A stretch of DNA of 64,000 nt from positions 164,592,008 to 164,656,007 of the forward strand of contig BTPG01000004.1 in assembly GCA_036245525.1 (NCBI GenBank), in the 5' to 3' direction. This DNA is from Semisulcospira habei. Its lineage: Eukaryota > Mollusca > Gastropoda > Semisulcospiridae. Under the pieces are notes generated by a model. The model saw nothing but the letters and a program-made list of their open reading frames with translations. It made no database searches and was not told where the DNA came from. Positions within the stretch are counted from its first letter, which is position 1. Each line of letters begins with the position of its first letter. Below are positions 1 to 11,240 of this stretch, in pieces. The position numbers and the translations under genes are program-made.

Positions 1-494
1 CTGACATCGTCAAAATCATGAGTGCTTGTTTCACCGATAACAGTTTTATGGGTCCAACTGATTTATTTAATATAAGGGGATGATAGGCACAATGTAATTT
101 ATTTCTAGAAGGACTTTTTTTCCATTTGAAACGACGCGGTGCCAGATGCTTTGCACGTGATGGAGTCGCTGCTTACTTTGGCTCCATTGTTTTGCCGCAG
201 TGCAACAAAACGGGGCATTGTGGCGTCGGAGACAGCATAGGCTTTATCACCACACGTGAATTTAGACAGCCTTGTATCGCAAAGGCGGGGAAAGGGCGTG
301 AGTTGTATAAAAAGGATATATATATATATAGACTACAAATATATATATATATAGACTGATATATATATATATAAAAACATCATGTAGTAGACTGTTTAGT
401 GCGGGGGTTTATAGTGTCTTTCTTCTTTGTCGGTTATTTCTTTAACACATTCAATACTGACACTTTACAGCAAGAGACGTATCGACCATGCTAT
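1..494. other. AT-rich DNA, no gene recognised
   Basis: Non-coding by inspection. It contains TA-rich tracts around 318-372. The short open frames here have no recognisable motifs. Confidence 0.5.
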
Positions 495-560
495 TTCAAG
501 GGTGGTGCCGGAATAGCTTGGCGCCTACAGGCGCCAAGCTATTCTGACACCACCCTTGAA
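495..560. repeat. Family A palindrome, core only
   Basis: This is a 66-bp near-perfect inverted repeat. The arms read TTCAAGGGTGGTGCC and its complement, and they meet at a GGCGCC centre. It matches about 16 other copies in the window. The outer TTAA ends seen in complete copies are not evident here. Confidence 0.85.
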
Positions 561-1770
561 CTTCGAAATTACTTTGTAGTCTTTAAAGGACAACTGCCGA
601 CTTTCAACTTCCGGACCTCAGTGCAGGATGTGTTCATCTTCCATGTTGACTTGCTTCGCAGTAATGCACTGGTGTCTGATAGTGAGAACTGTCCAGGAGA
701 TTGAACAGCATAACCAGAAAATTCCAGACTTCGCATCTGACGGGCAAGTCAAGAAGTGAGGACAGCACAGAGTACAGTACAAAATAAAGACAGCTCAAAG
801 TGAGGACAACACAAAAGGAGGACAGTGCAAAGTGAGCCGGACAGCACACAGTGAGGACTGTTACGCCCTCAGCCTGTGCACAGACGGCTTCCGGTCTCAA
901 ATTCATGACCCCGACCAGTGGGAAAATATATTTGAAACATGTGGAGCAGATTTTACCGTTTTAAAGATCAGTTTATTTCAAATAAGCAGAAAAGTGCCCA
1001 CGTAATGTTTTGTCGTTATGAAGTCATTTTGGACCTCAGAATGTGCGCATTTATCGGATTTTTCACTGCTTTGAGACAGCTTTTTGTAACTAAGATCCAT
1101 TAAAACGCTATTTAATTTTCCAGATCTAGATCAAGATCCGTACAAGTCAGTTTGTAAATGGCGCCGTCCCAAATGATCAAACAATCACCAAGGGCGGGGC
1201 ATGCCTCCATTACGAGACTAAACGAGACCGGAAAGGTTCTTGTGCACGGGCTGGGGCGTGCCACAGCTTGGGGTGTAGCAAGGGCAACACAAAGTGAGAA
1301 CAGCACATTTACCTCAGAGCCACGCTCACCCCATCCTGTTAGGAGCAAATGTAAAACACGTTCAAAACGTCGTTGTATAATTTAAAGCCATCGTATAAAT
1401 ATATTAAATAATACCTATCATCTCGCTCCGCCATATGACGCTTTTCAACATTTGCGAGATCCATGTCCGGAGACCTTAAACAGCTGTAGTTGCCATTTCG
1501 GTAGCTATTTTGACCCTAGGTGGTATTAACATAATCACTGGCCTATGCCGATGCACACAATTAAAAATTGCCCAGAGAAAGCGTTTTTATATTAAACAAA
1601 AACGTGCGTGTCCCGGTTTCCTTCCTGTTACATTTAATTAGGAATCGTACATTTTTTTTTTTAAAATCAACATTATCAAATAATGCATACAGCATCTTTG
1701 TGGTGTAGAATTGTGATATCACAAAAACGTAATATTATGTATATGTCGTTTTGTATTATTAATTTCGCTA
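561..1770. other. Non-coding; degenerate GGACAGCACA-type repeats
   Basis: No gene is recognised. Between about 745 and 870, and again near 1280-1310, short phrases such as GTGAGGACAGCACA recur imperfectly, like a decayed minisatellite. Confidence 0.4.
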
Positions 1771-1985
1771 TTAACCCATTTAGCCCCGGGACCCTGCAGC
1801 AGGAGATGGATTGATCATGATAAATTAAGGGTAGCGCCAGATGAGCTTGGTGCCTGAAGGCGCCAAGCTCATCTGGCACTACCCTTGAATTATCATGATC
1901 AATCCATCTCCTACAACTGGTTCATAGTCTTTAGACAGCGCCTCCAAAAGTTTGGAACATGCGGCCGTGGGGTTAACAGGGTTAA
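1771..1985. mobile_element. Family A element, complete, TTAA-flanked
   Basis: This 215-bp element is bounded by TTAA at 1771-1774 and 1982-1985. Its ends are inverted (CCCATTTAGCCCC against the complement of GTGGGGTTAACAGGG). Positions 1801-1912 form a long hairpin whose arms include AGGAGATGGATTGATCATGA. TTAA flanks with 5'-CCC ends are the piggyBac signature, so a piggyBac-type MITE is inferred. There is no coding capacity. Confidence 0.75.
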
Positions 1986-2160
1986 TGTGTTTGCCGAACA
2001 AAAGTTTGGTTTGCCATTGCAAACAACTAAAAATCAGCAAAAACACTCCAAATTGTACTGTTAAGAGACAGATAAGTTTTGGGGGGACGACGCACCGTCG
2101 TCACTCTCCTACCTCTCGCCATCCAACATCACTACCACGTGGCTCGCAAAATCAGATTCC

Positions 2161-2208
2161 CCACCCCCCCCCCCCCCACCACCACCACCACCACCACCCC
2201 CTACCCCT

Positions 2209-2232
<24 letters not shown>
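2161..2232. repeat. C-rich low-complexity tract
   Basis: Runs of C with CCA triplets. They create spurious polyproline and polyhistidine open frames. Confidence 0.95.
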
Positions 2233-2241
<9 letters not shown>

Positions 2242-2444
2242 TCAGATTCAACCAATTCCTGAGAGGTGACAAATGTTTATTTTATAGATCCGACCCGTTA
2301 CATACGCGTCTTATATGTTAATATCAACAAATATATTTTCTTATACTGTTGTTGCATTAGGTACTTGGGGTGTGTTCGTGGACATCTAGTGAAGTAATAT
2401 GTGTGTGTTGTGTGGTGTGGTATGGTGTCTGTGTGTGTGTGTGA

Positions 2445-2518
2445 GAATGAATGAATGAATGAATGAATGAATGAATGAATGAATGAATGAATGAATGAAT
2501 GAATGAATGAATGAATGA
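2445..2518. repeat. (GAAT)n microsatellite, LINE 3' tail
   Basis: About 18 uninterrupted units of a 4-bp repeat directly after the AATAAAG-like 3' end of the minus-strand LINE. This is a typical target-primed retrotransposition tail. Confidence 0.9.
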
Positions 2519-2754
2519 AACTTTATTTTTCAAGGATATTAGGTACATTCAATGACCTTTTTTCAATCATGTCCTTGCTAAGCTATAGCATGCACATAAA
2601 CATACATACACATAATTTTATATAAAAAGTATACATAATAATGAAAAGTACAGGCAACAATAATTCCATTTCAAATAATCAATGCTCACATTATACCACA
2701 CACACACACACGCACATGCACACGCACACACATTCACACTGATATATACCAGTC

Positions 2755-2755
<1 letters not shown>

Positions 2756-2799
<44 letters not shown>

Positions 2800-2808
2800 A
2801 CACACACG
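2756..2808. repeat. (CA)n microsatellite
   Basis: CA dinucleotide run inside the LINE 3' UTR, with shorter CA-rich patches on both sides (2696-2735 and 2826-2840). Confidence 0.95.
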
Positions 2809-3029
2809 TACTGATTCTACCCGTCCACACACACACACAAACACACTGACACCAAGCAAAACATCGAACATTAAACATTAAAAAAAAATGATGTTATGCT
2901 GCAAAAGAAATGACAAAGAACACCTCAGCAAGTCTAAAGCATTATGATACATGAATATGAATAAGGAAATGTTTCTGGAGTCAATGACGGTTGGTGAGAA
3001 AAAAAGTTATATATATGAACAATATGTTT

Positions 3030-3765
3030 TCACGTGTTCTTAATAAATTTATGCAGTTGGTTCTTGAACGTTTGTAAAGAAGGTGCTGCTTTAATGTCTG
3101 CAGGAACTGTGTTCCATAATTTTGCACCAGAGTAGGAGAGGGACGTCTTGTAAATATCTAAGCGCCTTGGTACTACCAGATTGTCCCCTGATGTTCGACT
3201 AGCTCTGTGGGCAGGTGCGAACAAATTAGAGAGATAGGCTGGTGAGTCTGAGAGGGTGATTTTGCGCGCGAGTACCAACTTATTATAAATGAACTGCTTG
3301 TCAAGTGGTAGAATATCCAGCAGCTTGAACTTGTAATCAGTACTAATGTTGCATGGGTCTGTCAACGATTAATTTGATTGCCCGCCTCTGAAGCGAATTC
3401 ATCCTTCTGAGATTAGAACCACTGCTCCCATCCCAAACTGAGGAGGCATAATCCAAATGTGGCTGAATATGGGCACAGTAAAAAAGTTTCCTCGTTGGTT
3501 CGTTAGTAAAAAATCTTAATTTTGACAGTAAGAATAAGTTTTTTGATATTGTTTTACACACTTTGGTAATATGGCTTTGCCAACACAGTTTGTCATCAAT
3601 GATGATTCCAAGCACACGCTGTTCCTTGACTTGCTCAACAGACTGCCCATTCAAATAGAGCTGTAGCGGAGGCGGGTTCAGCTGATGCTTTTGTCTAGTA
3701 GTAATTAACATACATTTGGTCTTAGTAGGATTCGGAATCATATAATTGTTTGACACCATGTGGAA
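3030..3765 (-). pseudogene. LINE RT C-terminal region
   Basis: Two overlapping minus-strand frames together make the C-terminal third of a non-LTR reverse transcriptase. Recognisable blocks are the thumb motif LGIIIDDKLCWQSHI, the LDYASSVWDG block and the terminal AKLWNTVPADIKAAPSLQTF block. A frameshift near 3360 separates them, so the copy cannot encode an intact enzyme. Confidence 0.8.
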
Positions 3766-3958
3766 ACATCATTCAGGCCGATTTGTAAGGACTGGGTTAT
3801 ACTGGATACATCCGACGATGACACGTCAAGAGTTCCATCATCAGCAAAGAGACTACAGATTACACGGGGGTCGGATATATGTAAGGGAAGATCGTTTATA
3901 AAAACTGAAAATAATAATGGACCGAGGACGGATCCTTATGGTACTCCGTGCTCTATAA
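3765..3958 (-). pseudogene. LINE RT palm with nonsense codon
   Basis: The minus strand reads GVP-stop-GSVLGPLLF and then LFADDGTLDV. The usual CAA (Gln) of the GVPQGS block has become TAA, and the FADD catalytic motif is kept. The 5' neighbour sequence continues beyond the insertion, at 4359 and above. Confidence 0.8.
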
Positions 3959-4345
3959 CCCCACCCGGGTCTGCCCTGGGGGACTTGGGTGGGGTTAGGT
4001 ATTTTTTAGTTCCCAGGGTCACCCTGGTCAGCCCCACAGGGTGGGTTTTTCTCTCTATTCTGGGGCATGTGTTTCTGCCTACCCTTTGTCCATTCACCTG
4101 TATTTGCCTTTTTAAACTCTCCCTACTGTCTGCACTGCCTGTAGCTCTTGATATTGGATGTGTGTTGCTAAATGGTCTTAGCTTTATTTAGGCCCCACGT
4201 GTTAGGTTTATTTAACATATTTGACCGGCTGGCGACATACATTCAATGTTCTGTTTAGTTTTGTTTTTTTTTCACAAGCAGTGCAGGCACGTCCTGAGAA
4301 AGCCTTGTTGCTGTCGGGACGTTAAGCATTGTACAATCAATCAAT
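3959..4345 (+). mobile_element. 387-bp non-autonomous retroelement, copy 1
   Basis: This copy shares both ends with the inverted copy at 61584-61969. It starts with a self-complementary head (CCCCACCC ... GGGTGGGG, 3959-3994) and ends CGGGACGTTAAGC followed by an AATC-type tail. The direct repeats CCGTGCTCTATAA (3946-3958) and CCGTGCTCTATCA (4346-4358) flank it, with one mismatch. A variable-length duplication and a repeat tail indicate LINE-driven retroposition. No tRNA-like A/B boxes are apparent, so it is either a SINE with an unusual head or a defined-length LINE derivative. Confidence 0.75.
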
Positions 4346-4358
4346 CCGTGCTCTATCA

Positions 4359-4940
4359 CCCCCTCATGTGAGTTTGTACCATTCACACAGACGTACTGTG
4401 TGCGCCCATTTAGATATGATGTAATGAAGGCAAGGGTGCCATCACTCAGCTGATAGGCAGAAAGCTTTTTAATTAAAAGATCATGCTTGACAAGATCAAA
4501 AGCTTTAGAAAGGTCCAAAAATACCGCTCCAGTCATTTGCTCATTATTCATAGCAGTTAACCATCTGTCAAACAGGTGAACCACAGCTGTGTGACAAGAA
4601 TGTCCCCTACAAAAACCAGACTGTAGTGGATGAACGAGTTTGTATTTATCTAAGAAATGTTGTAAATGTGTGTGGATATGTCTTTCAGTCGGTTTTGACA
4701 GAGTTGACAACAGAGAAATGAGTCTGAAATGGTTGGGGTCATTTAAATCTTGTTTTAGGTAGCGGTATTACCTTTGCCGTTTTCAGACCAGACGGAAATT
4801 GTCCATGTTGTATGCAAAGGTTGTAAATGTATGTTAGCGACTTCGACGATGTATGGAAGAGCCATTTTAAGAACAGTACTGCTAATTCCATCATGGCCAG
4901 ATGTACGTTTACTCTTTAATGAAGAAATGGATTTTCCCAC
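4359..4940 (-). pseudogene. LINE RT N-terminal palm remnant
   Basis: The minus strand encodes SGHDGISSTVLK (RT entry block), then HPLQSGFCRGHSCHTAVVHL and the motif A region AVFLDLSKAFDLVKHDLL. It continues to NGRTQYVCVNG and breaks at the 387-bp insertion. The catalytic Asp in LDLSKAFD is present, but the frame is interrupted near 4710-4755. Confidence 0.8.
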
Positions 4941-4953
4941 TTCATAAACTGTT

Positions 4954-4954
<1 letters not shown>

Positions 4955-5017
<63 letters not shown>
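4955..5017. repeat. (GA)n microsatellite
   Basis: About 30 GA units at the truncated 5' edge of the LINE. Confidence 0.95.
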
Positions 5018-5019
<2 letters not shown>

Positions 5020-5153
5020 TATCCAGAAGAGCTGTGACAACCAACTGACTACAACAAACACTTTTTATACCATCCGTTTATTTGTCATGAAGTTAATTAC
5101 ATTTTTTTTAATATATAGAATTTACATTAGAAGCCCAAGTCTACAAAAGTTCA

Positions 5154-5156
<3 letters not shown>

Positions 5157-5214
<58 letters not shown>

Positions 5215-5218
5215 CACA
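5157..5218. repeat. (CA)n microsatellite
   Basis: Nearly pure CA run with one CGCA interruption. Confidence 0.95.
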
Positions 5219-5380
5219 TGGTTGCATACACGGAACAGAGAGGAGGGGGTAGATATATATTTCGCCTTAATCTGAACCCATTAACTGTCAGTGGTCGCAG
5301 ACTGCGTTTCTTGAAATTCTTAGTAAAGCCAGCGCCAGAGCCCCAGCCGTCCCAAGAACATACAAGGCGTTGTCGGAAAG

Positions 5381-5432
5381 AGGCATAGATCCTCATAAAC
5401 CCCCGCAACTTCGGGGGCTCATGAGGATCTAT
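5381..5432. repeat. Family B palindrome, core
   Basis: The inverted arms AGATCCTCAT..CCCCCGC and GGGGGCTCATGAGGATCT meet in a short loop. The outer ends are eroded. Confidence 0.75.
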
Positions 5433-5561
5433 TTTTCGTGCAGCTGGATTGCGTTGACGTGAAGGTGTCAATGTCTGTTCACTTGGACAATTCTTGTCTG
5501 CATCGTTACACAACTATCGTGGGAAATGCATCGGCCATGAAAGGTCAAGGTGAGTGCGACA

Positions 5562-5612
5562 TTTGGCACTACCCTTGAACTGTCATGGGCCATCCATCTC
5601 CCTCTCCTGGTC
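5562..5612. repeat. Family A half element
   Basis: Only the right arm survives: GGCACTACCCTTGAACTGTC followed by CCATCCATCTCC. The left arm is absent. Confidence 0.6.
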
Positions 5613-5874
5613 TATTTAAACGCTGCCTTCAAAAAAGTTGCGGAAGCCATTATTAAGGTTTTCAAGTCAAATCGTCAAATCAGTGCATATTCAACATGTG
5701 TAAGATGCTATCCAAAGTCCAACATCTGCAGCCGAATCTGTTTGGCGGCCGGTGTAGTGTCTATACTGTCTGTCCTCACAAATCACAAAATGAACGAACG
5801 AACGAAAGAATGAATAAATTTGTGATATAAATTTTCTAGTTTTGTGATATCAATCGATGTAGTTTTCTTATTGT

Positions 5875-6700
5875 CTAGTTTTGTGATATTAATTGTCTAG
5901 TTTTAAAGATTATTACCGTACTGATCTGAGTAACAAGGTGCTCGTCTGCAGTATCGAGTACGGAGTCTATGGTTTTAGCGGCGGGGCAGGAGGCCCTAAT
6001 CTCTGCACATTCGTTGGAGAGGAGATCACATTCCAACAGGGCATGGTCGGGTGTGAACTCCTCCCCGCAGAGGCAGGTAGGATGGGCCCACCTGACCCGC
6101 CAGCTATTTGTGCAGAGTCTATGGATAACGGGGTCAACTATAGGTATGGTTGAGATAATACTAGTTTTGCTCAGACGGTAGGCCAGGACATGCGGATGCT
6201 CGCGGCTCAAGGTATTTTTTTCGCATAAATAGTTTGTGGAGATTTGTTTCTTAATTTTGATTTGGTTTTCTTTTGCAGTGGCCGAAATGGAGATTGACTG
6301 GGCGTCAGGGGTATTAGTGGCGCCCATGCGAGCGGCTTTATCAGCTGTTTCGTTCCCAAGGATTCCTACGTGGGAGGGAATCCATTGGAGGGTGATATTT
6401 ATTCCTCGCTTTATTAGTTGATGGATGATATTATTTATTTCGCTTACTATGTCTGGGCGATTTGCCTTATCTTTGAATTTTAAGCGGCTTTGTATGGCCG
6501 CTCTGGAATCTGTGCAGATCAGGAACTGATACAGCTGCAACGGCAGGGCCAGAAGGTGATAGAGTGCCATAGCGATGGCCACCAGCTCTGCCGTGCAGAT
6601 GGAGCAGTCCTGACCCAGGTAATAAAAGTTTTTTTTCCAGGGCGGGAATAAAGAAGCCGCAGCCGACGTTTCCATTAAGATCAATGGAGCCGTCGGTGTA
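5875..6700 (-). pseudogene. LINE RNase H domain
   Basis: The minus strand shows the RNase H acidic set in order: YTDGSI (first Asp, about 6690), TAELVAIAMAL (Glu), CTDSRAAI (second Asp) and IPSHVGILGNETADKAA (His and last Asp). The first Asp lies in a different frame, because a poly-A run near 6631-6640 introduces a frameshift. In an active element this domain removes the RNA strand during retrotransposition. Confidence 0.85.
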
Positions 6701-7166
6701 GGCGGTTAGGGCATTAGGATATGTAGCATCTAGAAATTCTAAGTGTTACGGCTTTTTGTAGGTGGGGGTCTAATTTTTTTTTATTAACGTTTGGTATTTC
6801 CGTATTGATGGAGGCCGTCAGGAGGGTCCATGGTGGTAGAGTAGGGGTAGGAATGGGAATTATGGCATGGGTGATTACATTAGTCTGACTGCATATAGGT
6901 TGTATAGCCAAGGTGAGAGTCGGGGGAGCTCGAGAGGTGAGATTAAAGGGTTTTGTGGCTTTAAACGTATCTGATTGTAGCTCTTTATAGTATGTGTCTT
7001 GTGCATTATTTTCAGCTGTGAATATACGGGTGGCGTAGGCCGCGCAGTTTTAGTCGGTAGTGGTGTAGGGAGAGTATATTTGTTTGGGCATAAATTGCTT
7101 GGTTAGAGGCGTGGTTTGGCGTACCTAGTATGTGTTTTAGTGATCTCATCTTCGCCGTTTCCAGAG

Positions 7167-7168
<2 letters not shown>

Positions 7169-7208
<40 letters not shown>

Positions 7209-7223
7209 GGGGGGGGGGGGGGG
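7169..7223. repeat. T-run followed by G-run
   Basis: Homopolymer block inside the LINE. It disrupts the coding frame between RT and RNase H. Confidence 0.95.
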
Positions 7224-7248
7224 AGCAAAGAAGAAGCATTCTGCCCCA

Positions 7249-8330
7249 TTATGATAGATTAGAGCGTACTAAGGCTTGATGAAGGTGTAGGAGGATTTTG
7301 GTGTTTTTGCCTCGAATTTCATGTTTAAAGATTTTGATGAGGTTGGTCGCTTTATTAGCTTTGGAGATTAGGCTGTTTATTTGAGGCATCCAGTTTAGGG
7401 TAGAAGTAAATATGACACCTAGAAATTTTATTTGGTTAAATAGTTTTAGGGGGTAGACTATTCCTTGGTTTATTAGGATGAATTGAAAATCTGTTTTGAC
7501 CCTGGTGGGGCTGAAGAAAATGAGCTGTGTTTTATCCGGTGCTATTTCGAATCCGTTTATAGTAAGGTAGTTTTGTACGGCCATTATAGCCGTTTGGAAA
7601 AGTTTGTTACTTTTAGGTTGAATTTCGCCGGTTTTACTAGTTACAGTTTTGGCTTTGACGACTTGCCATATGGCAATGTCGTCTGCGTATTGGGATAGAT
7701 GAAGGGGAGAAGCTATTATTTTCTTTACATTTAGTTTCAGGTGCTGAGGAAGGTCTGCCATCATTATATTGAAAAGGAGTGGGGCGAGGCAGGTGCCCTG
7801 CGGGACTCCGCAGTCCGACTTGTGGACTTTGAAGTAAGTTTGTTTAATTTTCACCTGCTGTGTTCTTTGGAGGAAGTTTTTTTAGATAAATATAAATATT
7901 TCCAGATAGGCCTATATTTTTAATTTTTTGTAGTAGCTTGCGGTGCCAGACGACGTCGAACGCACGTCTGACATCAAAGAAGCAGGCTATAGTTTTACGT
8001 TTTTTCAGGAAAGAGTTTTTGATAGAGGCAGAGAGAGAGAGAGAATAAAGCTGGTCAGCACACGAGCGATGCTTTCGAAAGCCAGCTTGAGCTGTTGGAA
8101 TGACATTATTTTTTTTTTGTCTAGGTAGTATTGAAGGCGGTTTTTGAGTAGTTTTTCTAGTGGGCGGAATGAACTTGGTAGATTTCGGGGCTTTTTTGGT
8201 TTTGGGATGGGGATGATGATTCCGTGCTGCCAGGCCTGGGGGAGTGATCCCTCGGTATAACAGCGATTCATCAACTGCAGAAGTAATTTTCTCCCCTCGA
8301 GGGGGAGTTTCTTTATCATTATGTATGTTA
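7249..8330 (-). pseudogene. LINE reverse transcriptase domain
   Basis: The blocks appear on the minus strand in the expected order: IIPIPKPKKP (finger, about 8210), FFDVRRAFDVVWH (motif A, about 7960), GVPQGTCLAPLLFNIMMADL (motif B), LSQYADDIAIW (catalytic YADD), FEIAPDKTQLIFF and IKFLGVIFTSTLNW. Stops and frameshifts occur between 7854 and 8005 and after 8319. All catalytic residues seen are conserved. Confidence 0.85.
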
Positions 8331-8425
8331 TTTCGTCTGGCCCTGGGGTGGTTTTGGTGGCTATTATTTGGCTAAGTACGGTATCGAATTCGTCGTAGGA
8401 AAAGGGAAGGTTGATGGGTAGGTGA

Positions 8426-8761
8426 TTATCTGGGGGGGGGGGGGGGGGGCTGTTCGCTATATTCAGGTTTAGTTTCTTCGATTATCCTATACGTTTTGGA
8501 TTCTTCGGGGAGATTATTTGTGGAGCTAACGGCTGCAAATACATCTGCTAGTAGGTCAGCTTTTTCTTGATCTGTTGAGTATTTCTGTCCATCCGATACC
8601 AATGGTACCGGAGAGGGATAGTTATTTTTTAACTTTTTAACTAGTTTCCAGGCCTTGACAGCGTCGGTGGGTGAATGGATTTTATTTTTTATTTGGAGGG
8701 TGAGGTGGGCTAGTTTGGCTTGGGCTATAATTTGATTACATTCTATATTAGCTAGTTTCAT
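8426..8761 (-). pseudogene. LINE endonuclease-RT linker
   Basis: Residues between the endonuclease and RT domains (TDAVKAWKLVKKLKN, then STDQEKADLLADVF). This kind of linker is common in LINE ORF2 proteins. It is cut by a G-run frameshift near 8433-8450. Confidence 0.65.
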
Positions 8762-9037
8762 GGCTTGATGATTAGGAACAGTTCTATGCTTTTTCCATAC
8801 ATTATAGGCGTGTTTTTTTGTTTTTGTTTTTGACAGCTATGGTGCATGCGTCGTCCCACCTGGGGTTAGCGGGTTTTCCGGGTGGAGTGCCTTTGCTGCG
8901 GGGGATATAGTTTTCTGCGGAGTTTATTATTAATTTGGTAAGGCTGGTACAGTAGGTGTTTATCTTTATGTCTTGTGGGTCTACTTTTTTAAAGTTATTT
9001 TTTCATTAGGTTTTGGTAAAGCGGCCAATCTGCTTTC

Positions 9038-9901
9038 TCATAGGAATCTGCCTATATTATGTGAATTTGTAATTGGCGGTTGGTTTTTCAGGTCTATTTG
9101 AATGGTAATTGGGAGGTGGTCACTGCCGAGGGAATCGTCTCCTACCGTGCAGTTTGATTCGGCAAAAAGGTTGGGAGAAATTAACGTGAGATCTATGGCT
9201 GTGGGGTTATGGGTGGGTGAGTCTGGAATTCTAGTAAAGTGTCCTGTATTAGCTATGAGGAGGTTAGATTTCAAGATGTCTTCAGCCTGATGCTGCGACT
9301 TTTTTAAGTGTGGTGGGAGGTCTGCGTGCCATAGAGGGTGGTGGATGTTTAGGTCACCCAGGACTATCCATCCATCGCCCTCTAGGGCACTCAGCCATTC
9401 CAGTCCTGAGGGGGATACTGATTTGGGGGCGTAAGTATTTATTACCACTGGAGACGGCGGAGATGAACATTTGCATGTTATGTTGAATATCTGCAACATG
9501 TGGGTTTTGAGGTGTTCTCCAGTGCTTTTTGGGGACAAGTCGGTATTCATTTCGTGCGTGGAGAAATCTAATTGTCTGCGACTTTGTATTCTTATTGGTG
9601 AATTTTCGGTAGGGGGAGGGGGTGGTGGTGGGGGTCTGAGTCTGTTTGTGGGCAGGTCACTTTGTGTTAACATGGGGGTGCTCTGAGCCGCTGTGGAGGC
9701 TACGGCGTCACGGTAGGTGCGCTTAGTTGGGGTGTTTTGGGGGGCTAGTACGGTGTTGGGCTGTTTTGTTTTGTCCTTTAGGGGTTGGTTTTGCAGCCTA
9801 GCGCTTTGTTTGTAGGAGAGGGGGGGGGGGGGGACGGGTGCGGGTGGTTTACGGGTTGGCTTTGGCTGGAACCATGCGGATTTATCTAGCTTGTTTTTCA
9901 C
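9038..9901 (-). pseudogene. Fused Gag C-terminus and partial endonuclease
   Basis: A single open frame starts with a proline-rich Gag-like C-terminus (KLDKSAWFQPKP, residues 4-15) and passes directly into the middle of an apurinic-type endonuclease. The endonuclease shows VVINTYAP, GDLNIHHPLWH, NPTAIDLTLISP and GSDHLPI. The first 70-80 residues expected of the domain, including its N-terminal Asn motif, are missing. An internal deletion has therefore joined ORF1 to ORF2 near 9480-9510. The catalytic Asp/His motifs that remain are intact. Confidence 0.75.
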
Positions 9902-9903
9902 TT

Positions 9904-10200
9904 TTAGTGGATGTGAAGTTGGACCCTCCTGACGGCCTCTTGATAGGGGATGTAATCTTTGTTACGTATTCGGTTGGCTTCTCGATAGAGGACTATTTTG
10001 GGACATTTTTGATAGGCGGCGCTATGAGCATTACACATTTTGGTGGGACATTGTCTAGGCAGGCAGTCCCGGAGGTGTTTTTGACTGCCGCACCTGAAAC
10101 AGATTTGGTGTTTTGATCTGCACAGGTGAGCCGTATGACCCAGTTTGCAGCACTTGGTGCAGCGCATGGCAGAGGGAGCGTACAGCTCAACCGGCAGCAT
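9904..10200 (-). pseudogene. LINE ORF1 Gag zinc-knuckle region
   Basis: The minus-strand frame carries a classical CCHC knuckle (CTKCCKLGHTAHLC), a second one (CFRCGSQKHLRDC) and the terminal CNAHSAAYQKCP block typical of I and Jockey Gag proteins. In active elements this protein binds the element RNA. Here it is separated from its N-terminal part by G-run frameshifts near 10224. Confidence 0.8.
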
Positions 10201-10296
10201 CAGAACACCAATCTTTATCTTGGGTGGGGGGAGGGGGGGGGGAGTTTGGTCAGGTTGAAAAATTCTGGATAGCTGGAATTATCCTTATTTGTCAGT

Positions 10297-11240
10297 CTAG
10301 AGATGTTTGTAGCGAATCCTTGGCAAGAAAGGGAAGTTTTTATTTGGTCTAGTTTCAATGTCGGGGAGTGGGATTCCGTGCACCTTGGGGGTGGGAATGG
10401 TGCACTCGACCACCGCGCCACCGACATTGGTTCTGCTAGCCAAGAGTTTTTGCGATCTTTTGTTTGGGCACGCGACTATCCACATGTCTCGGCCTATGTT
10501 TCTGAGCGTGAGCTCCGAGGAAGCCACTCCCGCGCACTCACAAAGGTGAGGCTGCAGCCGGATGCCGTGATTGCGGAGACGGGTAGTACCGGTTCCCAGG
10601 TCACGGACACGGACCGGGCCAACAAGCACACCACATCAGTCTCCGCAATTGCCCGTTCGTGACTAGGCCGCTCGGGGCTCTTTGCACGTTTAGACTGAAA
10701 TTTGTTTTGTTTTTTTCCTTTTGACGGTTTGGTAAGGATCTACGTTTTCATTAACGCTCTCATCGGCGGGTATAAAAGACTCGTCTATGAGCAGCGGCGA
10801 TGGGTCATTGAGTGGGGGTGAGGTGGTCGCGGCGCAGGGGAGGCGACTGTGGAAGAGGTGACAGAGGCCCGGCGGGTTTTTCCCCTGTGCTAGCTAGTAT
10901 TGGGCTAAGCGGCCCAGGAGATAAAAGTTTCTTCGGTGACGGTTCTTCTAGTGGGGGGGGGGGGGGGGGGATGTCATATGAGTTCCCGAGGCATCTTTTT
11001 TGTGCAGTGATGTCTGGGGCATCAGCCACTTGAGCTCATTTGTGAGTGTGGCTGATGGTGAGAGATTGTCATGGTGAGGGGAGGCCCTCGCGCGCTTGCT
11101 CTTATCTTTACGCTTTTTTCTCCTTTTCCTTGAAGGAGTACTGGAGTCGTCCTGGTTTGAGGCCGTGGAGGAGGAAGTTTCCTCCACGGTCTCGTTCCCA
11201 GAGGACTCCGAGGATAAGGACCCGATCCTGGAGGCCATAT
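10297..11240 (-). pseudogene. LINE ORF1 Gag N-terminal part, broken
   Basis: Minus-strand pieces read MASRIGSLSSESSGNETVEE at the start (about 11240). A basic stretch PSRKRRKKRKDKSKRA follows, then a proline-rich region, then a folded segment ASSELTLRNIGRDMWIVACP preceding the zinc knuckles. Frameshifts at G/C runs break it into three frames. ORF1 is assigned by position only. Confidence 0.6.

Larger units (their letters stand above)
2445..4955 (-). mobile_element. Truncated non-LTR retrotransposon (CR1/Jockey-like)
   Basis: Reading on the minus strand, reverse-transcriptase remnants run from about 4940 down to 3030. A 3' UTR follows, ending in a clean (ATTC)n tail at 2445-2518. The 5' end is missing, cut near the GA repeat at 4955. 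A 387-bp element is inserted at 3959-4345 and splits the RT palm. The clade assignment is inferred from the C-terminal pattern (LGIIIDDKLCW, LDYASSVWDG, AKLWNTVP). Frameshifts and stops show the copy is dead. Confidence 0.8.

Noticed and set aside
1952..2321. Open frames rich in Pro/His/Thr
   Set aside because: They are produced entirely by the C-rich and CCA-rich tract and have no other protein-like content.
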